The notes beneath the pieces are model-generated. The model saw nothing but the letters and a program-made list of their open reading frames with translations, did not search any database and was not told where the DNA came from. Shown here piece by piece: positions 27,595-36,821 of a stretch of 64,000 nt of DNA. The position numbers were made by a program, and so were the translations under genes. Source of the DNA: Burkholderiaceae bacterium (lineage in GTDB: Bacteria > Pseudomonadota > Gammaproteobacteria > Burkholderiales > Burkholderiaceae_C); the NCBI GenBank assembly GCA_919902775.1, contig CAKKRJ010000003.1, positions 124,001 through 188,000 on the forward strand. Direction: 5' to 3'. How positions within the stretch are numbered: the first letter of the stretch is position 1; each line of letters begins with the position of its first letter.

Positions 27595-29442
27595 ATGACC
27601 GCATTGCTGCCCACCATCGACTCTCCTGCTGACCTGCGCCGTCTGCCCCGTACCGACTTGCCGCGCCTGGCCGATGAGTTGCGCCACTGTGTGCTCGACA
27701 ACGTCTCCAAAACCGGGGGGCACTTGAGCTCCAACCTGGGCACGGTGGAGTTGACGGTGGCCCTGCACTACGTCTTCAACACCCCTGAAGACCGCATCGT
27801 TTGGGATGTGGGGCACCAGACTTACCCCCACAAAATCCTCACGGGCCGCCGTGATCGCATGCCCACGCTGCGCCAGTTCGGTGGTTTGTCGGGATTTCCT
27901 CGACGTGACGAAAGCGCCTACGACACCTTCGGGACCGCCCACTCGTCTACCAGCATTTCCGCGGCGCTGGGCATGGCCGTGGCCGCGCGCCAAAAAGGCG
28001 AAGCACGCCATGCGATTGCCGTGATCGGCGACGGCGCCATGACGGCGGGCATGGCGTTTGAGGCGCTCAACAATGCGGGGGTGGAGGATTGCAAGCTGCT
28101 GGTGATCCTGAACGACAACGACATGTCGATCAGTCCACCCGTGGGGGCGCTCAACCGCTATCTGGCGCAGTTGATGAGTGGGCGTTTTTACTCGGCGGCC
28201 AAGGCCGGGGCCAAGACTGTGCTGAAAAATGCGCCGCCCCTGTTTGAACTGGCCAAGCGCTTGGAAGAACACGCCAAGGGCATGGTGGTGCCTGCCACCT
28301 TGTTTGAGAAATTCGGCTTCAACTACATCGGCCCGATCGACGGACATGACCTGGAGTCGCTGATCCCGACACTCGAGAACATCAAGCACCTGGATGGCCC
28401 GCAGTTTTTGCATGTGGTCACCAAAAAAGGCCGGGGCTACGACAAGGCCGAAGCCGACCCGGTGGCCTACCACGGCCCCGGCAAGTTCGACCCCCAGGTT
28501 GGCCTGGTGCCGGTCGCCACATCTGCCAAGACCACCTTCACCCAGGTGTTTGGCCAGTGGCTGTGCGACATGGCCGACAAGGACACGCGTTTGGTGGGCA
28601 TCACGCCCGCCATGCGCGAGGGCTCGGGCATGGTGGCGTTCCACCAACGCTTTCCCCAGCGCTATTACGACGTGGGCATTGCCGAGCAGCATGCGGTCAC
28701 CTTTGCCGCAGGCATGGCTTGCGAGGGCTTGAAACCCGTGGTGGCCATTTACTCCACTTTTTTGCAACGGGGCTATGACCAGCTGATCCACGATGTGGCC
28801 TTGCAAAACTTGCCCGTGGTGTTTGCGCTGGACCGCGCGGGTCTGGTGGGGGCCGATGGCGCCACCCATGCGGGGGTTTATGACATCGCGTTCATCCGCT
28901 GCATTCCCAACATGAGCCTGGCTTGTCCGGCCGATGAACGCGAGTGCCGCCAGCTGCTGAGCACGGCCTACGCGCAGAACCACCCGGTGGTTGTGCGCTA
29001 CCCCCGAGGGGCGGGGGTGGGGGCTTTGCCAGGGTGTGATCTGGACACCTTGCCTTTTGGCAAAGCGGAAGTGCGCCGGCAGGGCGAAAAATTGGCCATT
29101 TTGGTCTTTGGCACTTTGCTGGCGCCTGCCTTGCAGGTGGCTGAAAAGCTCAACGCCACGGTGGTCAACATGCGCTGGGTCAAACCGCTGGACACCGAAT
29201 TGCTGGCGCAAATCGCGCAAACCCACGAGCGCTTGGTCACTGTGGAAGAAGGTTGCATCATGGGCGGGGCGGGCAGTGCGGTGGCTGAGGCGCTGCAGGC
29301 TTTGCAGTTCACCCGGCCCGTGTTGCACTTGGGGTTGCCCGATGAATTTATTGAGCACGGAGATGCGGCCCAACTGCTGGCCCTGCAGGGCTTGGATGCC
29401 GCGGGCATGGCGCAGTCCATCCGGCAGCGTTGGCCAGATTGA
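27595..29442 (+). CDS. dxs: 1-deoxy-D-xylulose-5-phosphate synthase
   Basis: Thiamine-diphosphate enzyme that condenses pyruvate and glyceraldehyde 3-phosphate, the first step of the MEP isoprenoid pathway. 615 residues, family length. Visible: [18 protein letters not shown], the ThDP site [16 protein letters not shown] (GDG...N, about 145-160), the pyrimidine domain with catalytic Glu in [16 protein letters not shown] near 362, and a C-terminal transketolase domain. Third gene of xseB-ispA-dxs. Confidence 0.98.
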   Translation: MTALLPTIDSPADLRRLPRTDLPRLADELRHCVLDNVSKTGGHLSSNLGTVELTVALHYVFNTPEDRIVWDVGHQTYPHKILTGRRDRMPTLRQFGGLSGFPRRDESAYDTFGTAHSSTSISAALGMAVAARQKGEARHAIAVIGDGAMTAGMAFEALNNAGVEDCKLLVILNDNDMSISPPVGALNRYLAQLMSGRFYSAAKAGAKTVLKNAPPLFELAKRLEEHAKGMVVPATLFEKFGFNYIGPIDGHDLESLIPTLENIKHLDGPQFLHVVTKKGRGYDKAEADPVAYHGPGKFDPQVGLVPVATSAKTTFTQVFGQWLCDMADKDTRLVGITPAMREGSGMVAFHQRFPQRYYDVGIAEQHAVTFAAGMACEGLKPVVAIYSTFLQRGYDQLIHDVALQNLPVVFALDRAGLVGADGATHAGVYDIAFIRCIPNMSLACPADERECRQLLSTAYAQNHPVVVRYPRGAGVGALPGCDLDTLPFGKAEVRRQGEKLAILVFGTLLAPALQVAEKLNATVVNMRWVKPLDTELLAQIAQTHERLVTVEEGCIMGGAGSAVAEALQALQFTRPVLHLGLPDEFIEHGDAAQLLALQGLDAAGMAQSIRQRWPD

Positions 29443-29523
29443 AGGCTGGGCTGAATTTATTTCAAACCGCTCTGATTTCCCTCTATTTTTTTCAGTTTGA
29501 GCGGGTTCAAAAAAGGGTAAACC

Positions 29524-29539
29524 CCTGTGAATTCACAGG
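29524..29539. promoter_or_regulatory. 16-base perfect palindrome at the TRAP receptor promoter
   Basis: CCTGTGAATTCACAGG is fully self-complementary. A -10-like TACAAT at 29551-29556 places the -35 hexamer (TGAATT, 29528-29533, 17-base spacing) inside the palindrome. A dimeric regulator bound here would block or recruit RNA polymerase for the TRAP receptor gene. It is not a CRP site, since the TGTGA/TCACA arms are only 2 bases apart. Confidence 0.55.
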
Positions 29540-29616
29540 CATCCGCTTCCTACAATACAAGCCGACCCAAGAGCACATGCTTGGGTGTGTCTTTCACTTT
29601 CAATAGGAGTCCATTC

Positions 29617-30696
29617 ATGGATCGTCGTTCCGTCATTAAAAACGCCGGCATTGCCGGTATTTTGGCCGCAGGTGCTGCACCTGCCGTTCATGCTCAGGCC
29701 GCTTTGCGCTGGCGTTTGACGTCCAGCTTCCCCAAGGCGCTGGACACTCTGTTTGGCGTGAACGATGTGTTCGCTGCCAAGGTCAAGGAAATGACCGGTG
29801 GCAAGTTTGAGATCACCACCCACGCGGCCGGTGAATTGGTGCCCGCTTTCGGCACCATCGACGCGACCAAAGACGGCACCGTGGAAATGTCCAACACCGC
29901 GCCTTATTACTACTTCGGCAAGGACGAAACCTTTGCTTTGGGTTGCGCCATTCCGTTTGGTCTGAACAGCCGTCAAATGTCGGCCTGGATGTACCACGGC
30001 AACGGCCTGAAGCTGTTCCGTGAGTTCTACAGCAACTACGGCATTGTCAACTTCCCCATGGGCAACACCGGCGCACAGATGGGCGGCTGGTTCCGCAAGC
30101 CCATCAAGTCCTTGGCCGACTTCAAAGGCACCAAGTTCCGCGTGGGTGGCTTTGCGGGCAAAGTGGTCGAGCGCATTGGTGGCGTGCCGCAGAACATCCC
30201 AGGTGGCGAAATTTACCAAGCCCTGGAAAAAGGCACGATTGACGCTGCCGAGTGGGTGGGTCCTTACGACGACTTGAAGCTGGGCTTTTACAAAGTGGCC
30301 AAAAACTACGCTTACCCAGGCTGGTGGGAAGGCGGTCCCCAGTTGGACCTGCACATCAACAAAAAGGCTTGGGACAGTTTGTCAAACGAGTACAAGGCGA
30401 TTGTGGAAGCGGCTTCCGTGTTTGCCCACAACGACATGCAGACCCGCTACGACGCCCGCAATGCAGCAGCCCTCAAGACGCTGGTGGCCGGTGGTGCCAA
30501 GTTGTTCCCATTCCCTAAGGACATGATGGACGCGGCGTTCAAGCAGTCGATGGCGTTGTACGAAGAAATCGGACAGAAGAACCCCAACTGGAAAAAAATC
30601 TACGGCGACTACTCGGCCTTCCGCAAAGAAGCCAACCAGTGGTTCCGCTTCACCGAAGCGCGCTTCGACAGCTACATGCAATCGGCCAAGCTGTAA
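29617..30696 (+). CDS. dctP: TRAP transporter periplasmic receptor (DctP family, TakP-like)
   Basis: 359 residues from ATG 29617, with AGGAG 7 bases upstream. The leader MDRRSVIKNAGIAGILAAG looks twin-arginine-like, with cleavage near AVHAQ. The mature part (LRWRLTSSFPKALDTLFG; YPGWWEGGP near residue 235) resembles TakP, a receptor for 2-oxo acids, more than C4-dicarboxylate DctP; I judge this from memory of the family. The membrane partners dctQ and dctM lie 1.3 kb downstream, beyond a terminator and a regulator gene. Its own promoter carries the palindrome at 29524-29539. Confidence 0.92.
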   Translation: MDRRSVIKNAGIAGILAAGAAPAVHAQAALRWRLTSSFPKALDTLFGVNDVFAAKVKEMTGGKFEITTHAAGELVPAFGTIDATKDGTVEMSNTAPYYYFGKDETFALGCAIPFGLNSRQMSAWMYHGNGLKLFREFYSNYGIVNFPMGNTGAQMGGWFRKPIKSLADFKGTKFRVGGFAGKVVERIGGVPQNIPGGEIYQALEKGTIDAAEWVGPYDDLKLGFYKVAKNYAYPGWWEGGPQLDLHINKKAWDSLSNEYKAIVEAASVFAHNDMQTRYDARNAAALKTLVAGGAKLFPFPKDMMDAAFKQSMALYEEIGQKNPNWKKIYGDYSAFRKEANQWFRFTEARFDSYMQSAKL

Positions 30697-30720
30697 TCCA
30701 GCGCGTTTCGCATGCACCAC

Positions 30721-30742
30721 AAAAGGCCCTTCGGGGCCTTTT
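30721..30742 (+). terminator. Rho-independent terminator after the TRAP receptor
   Basis: Stem AAAAGGCCC / GGGCCTTTT with a TTCG loop and a T-rich 3' side, 24 bases after the dctP stop. It separates the abundant receptor transcript from the regulator and dctQM downstream. Confidence 0.85.
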
Positions 30743-30768
30743 GTCTTGTTCGGGCACACTTCGTTTCC

Positions 30769-31893
30769 ATGCAGCACATCTACCTCTCTTACCAATGGCA
30801 GCCGCACGAGCAAGATGCGGTGCGTAACCGACATAGCCCTTTGCGTCACCCTTTGATGGATTTGCTGCAAGCGCTGCGCAGCGAGGGTTCGATTGGTTCA
30901 GCCGCCAAATCATTGGGCCTGTCTTACCGGCATGTTTGGGGCGAACTCAAGCGCTGGGAGCAGTTGATGGGCGAGACCCTGATCGTTTGGGAAAAAGGGC
31001 AAGCCGCACGTCTGAGCGGCTTTGCCGACAAACTGCTGTGGGCCGAGCGGCAAGCCCAGGCCCGGCTGACGCCACAAATCAGTGCCTTGCAAGCTGAACT
31101 GGAAAAAACGCTGGCATTGGCTTTTGACCCCACGCAACAGGTTTTGCCCATTTATGCCAGTCATGACGACGCTTTGGTGCACTTGCGTGAGACGGCGGCT
31201 GCGCAGTCGTTGCACCTGGATTTGCGTTTTTGCGGCAGTGTGGATGCCATCCGTGCCTTGAACGAAGGGCGCTGTCAAGTAGCGGGTTTCCACGCGCCTT
31301 GGCAGCCCATGGCGCAGTCCTTGATGGCACGCACTTGCAAACCACTGCTCAAACCGGGACGGCACAAATTGATGGGTTTTGCCAAGCGCCAGCAAGGCTT
31401 GTTGCTCGCTCCTGGCAATCCGTTGGGCTTGCAGTGTTTGCGCGATTTGTTCAAGCCGCAAGTGCGCTTTGTCAACCGAAGCCCGGGCACGGGCACACGT
31501 TTGTTGTTGGACCAAAGCTTGGCCGAGCTGGGTTTATCCGCAACCAATTTGCAGGGCTATGACCACGAAGAAAATGCCCACGCGGCTGTCGCAGCTTGCA
31601 TTGCTTCTGGCCAGGCCGATGCAGGTTTGGGCATCGCCAGCGCGGCGCATTTGCAGGGCCTGGATTTTGTCCCGTTGTTCGAAGAGCACTATTGGCTGGT
31701 GTGTTTGGCCAGTGCGTTGGACAGCACGCCTGTCTTGCAGTTGCGTCAGTTGCTGCAAACGCAGGCCTGGCAGCAGCACTTGGGTGCGATTCCCGGCTAC
31801 AGCGTGACAGCCGATGTGGGCCAAGTGCAATCCTTGCGCAGCATGCTGCCCTGGTGGCATTTCCGATCTGCCCGTCAACATATTCAGGGTTAA
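30769..31893 (+). CDS. ModE-type HTH regulator with C-terminal PBP-like domain
   Basis: 374 residues from ATG 30769. N-terminus (about 20-110) is a ModE/LysR-like winged helix: ALRSEGSIGSAAKSLGLSYR followed by WEKGQAARLSGFADKLLW, which resembles the ModE pattern G-x-A-R-L-T. From about residue 125 a PBP-like ligand domain follows (LPIYASHDDALVHLRE; RFVNRSPGTGTRLLLDQ), a type seen fused to ModE domains and MoeA. Such fusions are thought to sense molybdate or tungstate. It lies inside the TRAP locus and 2.6 kb before tupBCA, and is the best candidate to bind the shared boxes at 34467-34486 and 38030-38054 (inference). Confidence 0.85.
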   Translation: MQHIYLSYQWQPHEQDAVRNRHSPLRHPLMDLLQALRSEGSIGSAAKSLGLSYRHVWGELKRWEQLMGETLIVWEKGQAARLSGFADKLLWAERQAQARLTPQISALQAELEKTLALAFDPTQQVLPIYASHDDALVHLRETAAAQSLHLDLRFCGSVDAIRALNEGRCQVAGFHAPWQPMAQSLMARTCKPLLKPGRHKLMGFAKRQQGLLLAPGNPLGLQCLRDLFKPQVRFVNRSPGTGTRLLLDQSLAELGLSATNLQGYDHEENAHAAVAACIASGQADAGLGIASAAHLQGLDFVPLFEEHYWLVCLASALDSTPVLQLRQLLQTQAWQQHLGAIPGYSVTADVGQVQSLRSMLPWWHFRSARQHIQG

Positions 31894-32023
31894 CCCTTCG
31901 CTGTTGTGGTGTTTGAAATACCCTCAATCGTTTTCTCAAAAATATCCACTTTGCAAATGCGCGTGTACCGCTCAGTTGGTGTCAACACAGACTTACAATC
32001 GCGCCACTTCGCTGGAGAGCACC

Positions 32024-32623
32024 ATGTCCTTTTTATTGATGATTTCACACGGCATTGACCGATTGAACCAAATGGTGGGCAAATTCACCACCTGGTTGAT
32101 TTTGGCCACCACCTTGATCAGTGCGGGCAACGCGATTGTTCGCAAAGCCTTTGATTCCAGCTCCAATGCCTTGCTGGAGATCCAGTGGTATTTGTTTGCT
32201 GCGGTATTTTTGCTCGGTGCCGGTTACGGCTTATTGAAAAACTCGCATGTGCGCATTGACTTTGTCTCGGGCATGCTCAGCCCGCGCATGCGCAACTGGA
32301 TTGATTTTTGGGGGATCTTGCTGGCCTTGTTCCCTTTTTGCGCCATTTGTATTTACCTGACTTGGCCGCTGTTCATGCAGGCTTACAACACAGGTGAAAT
32401 GTCTTCCAATGCTGGCGGCTTGATTCGCTGGCCCGTGTATGCGTTGGTGCCTGCCGGTTTTGCATTGCTCATGCTCCAAGGGTTGTCCGAGTTGATCAAG
32501 CGCTTGGCTTTTTTGATGGGTACGGGTGAGGATGTGTTGTCTTCTGAAGAGGCCATGTCCGACGAGGAAAAAGAATTGCTGGAACTTGAAAAGCTGGCAC
32601 AACAATCGCTGGGAGCACGTTGA
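32024..32623 (+). CDS. dctQ: TRAP transporter small permease (DctQ family)
   Basis: 199-residue inner-membrane protein with four hydrophobic helices and the DctQ pattern (LEIQWYLFAAVFLLGAGYGL, then HVRIDFVSGMLSPR). ATG 32024; longer in-frame starts upstream have no membrane-protein character and overlap the regulator gene. The C-terminus is a charged tail rich in Glu. Its stop overlaps the dctM start by one base (TGATG). Confidence 0.92.
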   Translation: MSFLLMISHGIDRLNQMVGKFTTWLILATTLISAGNAIVRKAFDSSSNALLEIQWYLFAAVFLLGAGYGLLKNSHVRIDFVSGMLSPRMRNWIDFWGILLALFPFCAICIYLTWPLFMQAYNTGEMSSNAGGLIRWPVYALVPAGFALLMLQGLSELIKRLAFLMGTGEDVLSSEEAMSDEEKELLELEKLAQQSLGAR

Positions 32624-34407
32624 TGGAAGCGACTTTTTTGGCACAAAACTTTGTGCCCATCATGTTTGGTGGCCTGTTGGTGTTTCTGTTGACTGGTTTT
32701 CCGGTGGCCTTTGCCTTGGCCGCCTGTGGCCTTGGTTTTGGCTTCATTGGCATGGAAGCCGGGTTGTTCCCGCCGTCTTTGTTTCAGGCCCTGCCCCTGC
32801 GCATTTTCGGCATCATGCAAAACGACACTTTGCTGGCCATCCCATTTTTCACCTTCATGGGCATCATCTTGCAAAAGTCCGGGATGGCCGAAGACTTGCT
32901 TGAAACCGTGGGCCAGGTGTTTGGTCCGGTGCGCGGCGGCGTGGCGATCGCGGTGATCTTGGTGGGTGCCTTGCTGGCAGCCACCACAGGCGTGGTGGCT
33001 GCTGCGGTCATCTCCATGGGCCTGATCTCTTTGCCCATCATGCTGCGCTACGGGTACAGCCGGGTCATTGCCACCGGAGCCATCACCGCATCAGGCACCT
33101 TGGCCCAAGCCATTCCACCCTCCTTGGTCTTGATTGTGCTGGCCGACCAGTTGGGCCGCTCTGTGGGGGACATGTATGCCGGCGCTTTGGTGCCCGGTTT
33201 GCTGCTGGTGGGCTTGTACGTGCTGTTCATTGTGGTAGTGGCCATTTTCAAGCCGGCCATGGTCCCTGCCTTGCCGCCCGAGGCGCGCATTTACCGCGAA
33301 CCCAATGGCAAGTCGGGCCATGTGTCCTTGCTGTTCCTGTTGGTGTTGTGCGCTGTGATTGGTTTCTCATGGGCCGCAGTGCATGACAGCGTCATGATGG
33401 CTTGGCTGGAGCGCACACAAGAGGCCCCCGGCGATGAGGTGGTCATCATGTCCTTGACGGTGTCTTCGTTGACGGCCTTGGCCTTGGCCATGGTCAACCA
33501 CATCACGCGCATGGGTTTGCTGTCCAGACTGGCCGAGCAAGTGACCTTTGTGTTGATGCCTCCGCTGATTCTGATTTTCTTGGTCTTGGGAACCATCTTT
33601 TTGGGTGTGGCTACGCCCACTGAAGGCGGTGCGATGGGGGCGTTGGGTGCCTTGATCTTGGCCTTTGGCAAACGTCGTCTTGGCAAGGACTTGCTCAACC
33701 AGGCCCTCGAAAGCACGGCCAAGTTGGCGTCATTTGTGTTGTTTATCTTGATCGGCTCGACGGTGTTCAGTTTCACCTTCAATGCGGCTGATGGGCACAT
33801 TTGGGTTGAGCACCTTTTTGTCGACATGCCCGGTGGTGCGATTGGTTTCTTGATCGTGGTGAACTTGCTGATCTTCATTTTGGGCATGTTCATCGACTTC
33901 TTTGAGATCGCCTTCATCGTGATCCCGATCCTGGCCCCCGTGGCCGAGAAGATCTTGCCGGGTATGGTGCCAGGCATGACGCCTGACCAGGCCATGATCT
34001 GGTTTGGGGTGATCGTGGCGATGAACCTGCAGACTTCGTTCCTCACACCGCCGTTTGGTTTTGCCTTGTTCTATTTGCGCAGCGTCGCACCCAAGAACGA
34101 TTACAAAGACCGTGTGACGGGGGAGACCATCCGTGCCGTGAAAACCACCGAAATCTACAAGGGTTCGATTGCCTTCATCGTGCTGCAGTTGATCATGGTC
34201 GCCGCCATCATTGTCTTCCCCAGCTTGGTGACTGGTGGCTTGCAAGAGGGTGTCAAGGTCGATGCCGAAGCCGCTTTGGAGCAAATGCTTGAGCGCGAGG
34301 GAGAAACCCAGGATGCAGAGGAAGACTTGAAACCAGCGGGGGATGCAGCCCCAGTGGATGACCCCGCGAAAGCCTTGGAAGAAGAAATGAAGGCCGATAA
34401 AAAATAA
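32623..34407 (+). CDS. dctM: TRAP transporter large permease (DctM family)
   Basis: 594-residue sodium-coupled transport subunit with 12 or more membrane helices; DctM patterns include LAIPFFTFMGIILQKSGMAE and the repeat-type ATPTEGGAMGALGALIL segment. It is longer than the typical 430-residue DctM because of an expanded central region (about residues 225-300) and an acidic, Glu/Lys/Asp-rich C-terminal tail of about 50 residues, as in the large DctM subfamily. Works with dctQ and the receptor at 29617-30696. Ends at a strong terminator. Confidence 0.93.
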   Translation: MEATFLAQNFVPIMFGGLLVFLLTGFPVAFALAACGLGFGFIGMEAGLFPPSLFQALPLRIFGIMQNDTLLAIPFFTFMGIILQKSGMAEDLLETVGQVFGPVRGGVAIAVILVGALLAATTGVVAAAVISMGLISLPIMLRYGYSRVIATGAITASGTLAQAIPPSLVLIVLADQLGRSVGDMYAGALVPGLLLVGLYVLFIVVVAIFKPAMVPALPPEARIYREPNGKSGHVSLLFLLVLCAVIGFSWAAVHDSVMMAWLERTQEAPGDEVVIMSLTVSSLTALALAMVNHITRMGLLSRLAEQVTFVLMPPLILIFLVLGTIFLGVATPTEGGAMGALGALILAFGKRRLGKDLLNQALESTAKLASFVLFILIGSTVFSFTFNAADGHIWVEHLFVDMPGGAIGFLIVVNLLIFILGMFIDFFEIAFIVIPILAPVAEKILPGMVPGMTPDQAMIWFGVIVAMNLQTSFLTPPFGFALFYLRSVAPKNDYKDRVTGETIRAVKTTEIYKGSIAFIVLQLIMVAAIIVFPSLVTGGLQEGVKVDAEAALEQMLEREGETQDAEEDLKPAGDAAPVDDPAKALEEEMKADKK

Positions 34408-34424
34408 GTCCACGGTCTGGTCCC

Positions 34425-34450
34425 AAAAAACCCGCTTCGGCGGGTTTTTT
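34425..34450 (+). terminator. Rho-independent terminator after dctM
   Basis: AAAAAACCCGC / GCGGGTTTTTT stem with a TTCG-type loop, 18 bases after the dctM stop. It isolates the tup operon from TRAP transcription. Confidence 0.92.
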
Positions 34451-34466
34451 GTTGCTGAACATCGGG

Positions 34467-34486
34467 CTATGCAAAGCTTTTCATAG
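34467..34486. promoter_or_regulatory. ModE-like operator CTATG-N10-CATAG at the tup promoter
   Basis: Perfect 5+5 inverted repeat with a 10-base spacer, 52 bases upstream of tupB. Written as GCTAT-N12-ATAG it has the geometry of a ModE box (CGCTAT-N12-ATAACG in E. coli, known). The same arrangement occurs in front of aorA at 38030-38054. It would allow tungstate-dependent repression of the importer. Confidence 0.6.
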
Positions 34487-34537
34487 TGGACAGTCCTCAT
34501 CGGTTGACGGTACTTTCTCGCATAGCATCGTGGCCGA

Positions 34538-35275
34538 ATGAACACCTTTTTCGATAGCTTCTTGTCGGCGCTGAGCCTCATCACTTCTCTTGATCCTGCA
34601 CTGTGGGTGGTGGTCACGCGGTCTTTGGCCGTCAGCGCCACGGCCTGCCTGCTGGCGTATGGCCTGGGTGTGGCGCTGGGGGCCTGGCTGGCGGTCGCGC
34701 GTTTTGCGGGACGGGGGGCGGTGCTGGTCGGCCTGAACACCTTGCTGGCCTTGCCCTCGGTGGTGGTGGGCTTGGTGGTTTATCTGTTGCTGTCGCGTAC
34801 CGGGCCGCTGGGTTTCCTGGGCTGGCTGTTCAGCTTCAAAGCCATGGTGGTGGCGCAGGTCATTTTGGTGGTGCCGGTGGTCACGGCGCTCACGCGCCAG
34901 GTGGTCGAAGACGTGGAACGCCAGCATGGCGAGCAGTGGGCCTCGCTGGGCGCAGGCCCTTGGGTGCGCAGTTTGCTGCTGGCCTGGGACGAACGCCTGG
35001 CCTTGCTGACGATTGGCGTGACCGCTTTCGGGCGGGCCATTTCCGAAGTGGGGGCGGTGATGATTGTGGGCGGCAACATCGATGGCTTCACCCGCGTCAT
35101 GACCACCGCCATTGCGTTGGAAACCAGCAAGGGCGACTTGCCGCTGGCGCTGGGATTGGGGCTGGTGCTGCTGGCGGTGGTCTTGCTGCTCAATGCGCTG
35201 GTGGCGGGCTTGCGCCGCTGGGGTGAACAACGCCAAGGCACGCGCGCGCTGGCACCCCAAGGCGGGGTCGCATGA
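34538..35275 (+). CDS. tupB: Tungstate ABC transporter, permease
   Basis: 245-residue inner-membrane permease of the TupB/WtpB type, with six hydrophobic segments; the ATPase-docking EAA-like loop is near ASLGAGPWVRSLLLAWDERL and is followed by FGRAISEVGAVMIVGGN, a pattern typical of tungstate/molybdate-like permeases. First gene of tupBCA; its end overlaps tupC (ATGA). The order B-C-A, with the receptor last, is unusual compared with the common A-B-C. Confidence 0.93.
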   Translation: MNTFFDSFLSALSLITSLDPALWVVVTRSLAVSATACLLAYGLGVALGAWLAVARFAGRGAVLVGLNTLLALPSVVVGLVVYLLLSRTGPLGFLGWLFSFKAMVVAQVILVVPVVTALTRQVVEDVERQHGEQWASLGAGPWVRSLLLAWDERLALLTIGVTAFGRAISEVGAVMIVGGNIDGFTRVMTTAIALETSKGDLPLALGLGLVLLAVVLLLNALVAGLRRWGEQRQGTRALAPQGGVA

Positions 35276-35994
35276 CGGCGGCGGTGGTTCAACTGCGGAA
35301 TGTGTCGGTGCGTCTGGGGCCGGTGTGGGCTTTGACCGGTGTTGACCTGGCTGTGCAGCCGGGTGAGCGGGTGGCCTTGGTGGGGGCCAACGGTTCTGGC
35401 AAAAGCACCTTGCTGCGCACCTTGCATGGTTTGTTGCCACCGGCGCAGGGCCTTGTAGCGCGGCATCCGGCGTTGCGTCAGGCCATGTTGTTTCAAAGGC
35501 CGCATTTGCTGCGCATGTCGGCACTTGGCAACGTGGCGCTGGGCTTGTGGTTGGACCGTGGCCAGGGTTTGAGTTGGCCGCAGGCCAAAGCGCGGGCCAC
35601 CGAGGCTTTGCAGCGCGTGGGCTTGAGTGCCGTGGCGCGCCAGAGTGGAAGGCAGCTGTCGGGTGGTCAACAGCAGCGGCTGGCCATGGCCAGGGCCTGG
35701 GGCCGTCGGCCCGATGTGTTGCTGCTGGACGAGCCCACCGCCAGCCTGGACCCGCATGCCAAGCGCGAAGTGGAGGCGTTGATGGCCAATTTTGCCGCAG
35801 GACAGGAAAGGCCCCTGACCTTGATCTGGGCCAGCCACAACCTGGGCCAGGTCAAGCGCCTGGCGACCCGGGTCATTTACCTGGAAGCCGGGCGTGTGCT
35901 GGCCGATCTGCCTGTGGCCGATTTTTTCAACGCCGCCGAACTGGCCTTGCACAGTCCGGCGGCCCATGCTTTTGTACAAGGAGAATTGCCATGA
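35272..35994 (+). CDS. tupC: Tungstate ABC transporter, ATP-binding subunit
   Basis: 240-residue ATPase. Walker A GANGSGKSTLLR near residue 42, signature LSGGQQQRLAMARAW near 128 and Walker B VLLLDEPTASLDP near 150. It energises import by TupB. Overlaps tupB and tupA by 4 bases each, so translation of the three is tightly coupled. Confidence 0.94.
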   Translation: MTAAVVQLRNVSVRLGPVWALTGVDLAVQPGERVALVGANGSGKSTLLRTLHGLLPPAQGLVARHPALRQAMLFQRPHLLRMSALGNVALGLWLDRGQGLSWPQAKARATEALQRVGLSAVARQSGRQLSGGQQQRLAMARAWGRRPDVLLLDEPTASLDPHAKREVEALMANFAAGQERPLTLIWASHNLGQVKRLATRVIYLEAGRVLADLPVADFFNAAELALHSPAAHAFVQGELP

Positions 35995-36818
35995 CCTTTT
36001 CTGTTTCGATGGCCCGCCGTGCGCTGGCGGGCGCAGCAGTTTGTGCCGTCTGTGTGACCACGTCGGCCTGGGCGCAAGCCCCGTCGATCGTGATGTCGTC
36101 CACCACCTCGACCGAGCAATCGGGGCTGTTTGCACACCTGTTGCCCGCGTTCAAAAAGGCCAGTGGGCTGGATGTCAAGGTGGTTGCGCTGGGCACAGGC
36201 CAAGCGCTGGACATGGCGCGCCGTGGCGACGCCGATGTGGTGTTTGTGCACGACCAGGTGGCTGAGGAAAAATTTGTGGCCGATGGTTTTGGCCTGAAAC
36301 GCTGGCCGGTCATGTACAACGATTTTGTGCTGATCGGGCCCAAGGCCGATCCCGCAGGCGCCAAAGGCAAGGACATCGTGGCGGCCTTGGCCAAGCTGTC
36401 GGCCAGCCACACAGCGTTTGTGTCGCGCGGTGACAAGAGTGGCACCCATGCGGCCGAACTGCGCTATTGGACGATGGCCAAGCTGGCCGACAAAAAAGGC
36501 AGTGGCTACAAAGAATGTGGTTGCGGCATGGGCCCGGCGCTGAACATCGCGGCCTCTGCGGGGGCTTATGTGCTGGCTGACCGCGCGACTTGGCTCAATT
36601 TCAAGAACCGCGCGGATCTGGCGGTGCTGGTGGAGGGGGATCAGCGCCTGTTCAACCAGTACGGCGTGATGGTGGTCAACCCGGCCAAGCATGCGCACGT
36701 CAAGCCAGCCGATGCGCAGAAGTTTGTGGACTGGGTGACCTCGGCGGCCGGTCAGGCCAGCATCGCTGACTACAAAATCGGCGGCGAACAGCTGTTCTTC
36801 CCGAACGCCAGCCAATGA
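35991..36818 (+). CDS. tupA: Tungstate-binding periplasmic protein
   Basis: 275 residues from ATG 35991, which overlaps the tupC stop and has AGGAG upstream. Signal peptide to about residue 29 (TTSAWAQ). The mature protein starts with IVMSSTTSTEQSGLFAHLLP; the S-T-T-S stretch is the TupA oxyanion site that gives high selectivity for tungstate over molybdate (known family property). Its position next to the tungsten enzyme operon supports tungstate as ligand. Convergent with the GAF regulator, 3 bases apart. Confidence 0.93.
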   Translation: MTFSVSMARRALAGAAVCAVCVTTSAWAQAPSIVMSSTTSTEQSGLFAHLLPAFKKASGLDVKVVALGTGQALDMARRGDADVVFVHDQVAEEKFVADGFGLKRWPVMYNDFVLIGPKADPAGAKGKDIVAALAKLSASHTAFVSRGDKSGTHAAELRYWTMAKLADKKGSGYKECGCGMGPALNIAASAGAYVLADRATWLNFKNRADLAVLVEGDQRLFNQYGVMVVNPAKHAHVKPADAQKFVDWVTSAAGQASIADYKIGGEQLFFPNASQ

Positions 36819-36821
36819 AGA

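Noticed and set aside
27016..29373. 785-codon open frame antisense to dxs
   Set aside because: Exact shadow of dxs and ispA; high-GC codon bias keeps the opposite frame open and the translation has no family features.
29524..29539. CRP site at the TRAP promoter
   Set aside because: TGTGA and TCACA arms are 2 bases apart instead of 6.
35547..35990. N-terminal extension of tupA in the tupC region
   Set aside because: It is an overlapping frame within tupC; the true start at 35991 has a ribosome-binding site and begins a signal peptide.
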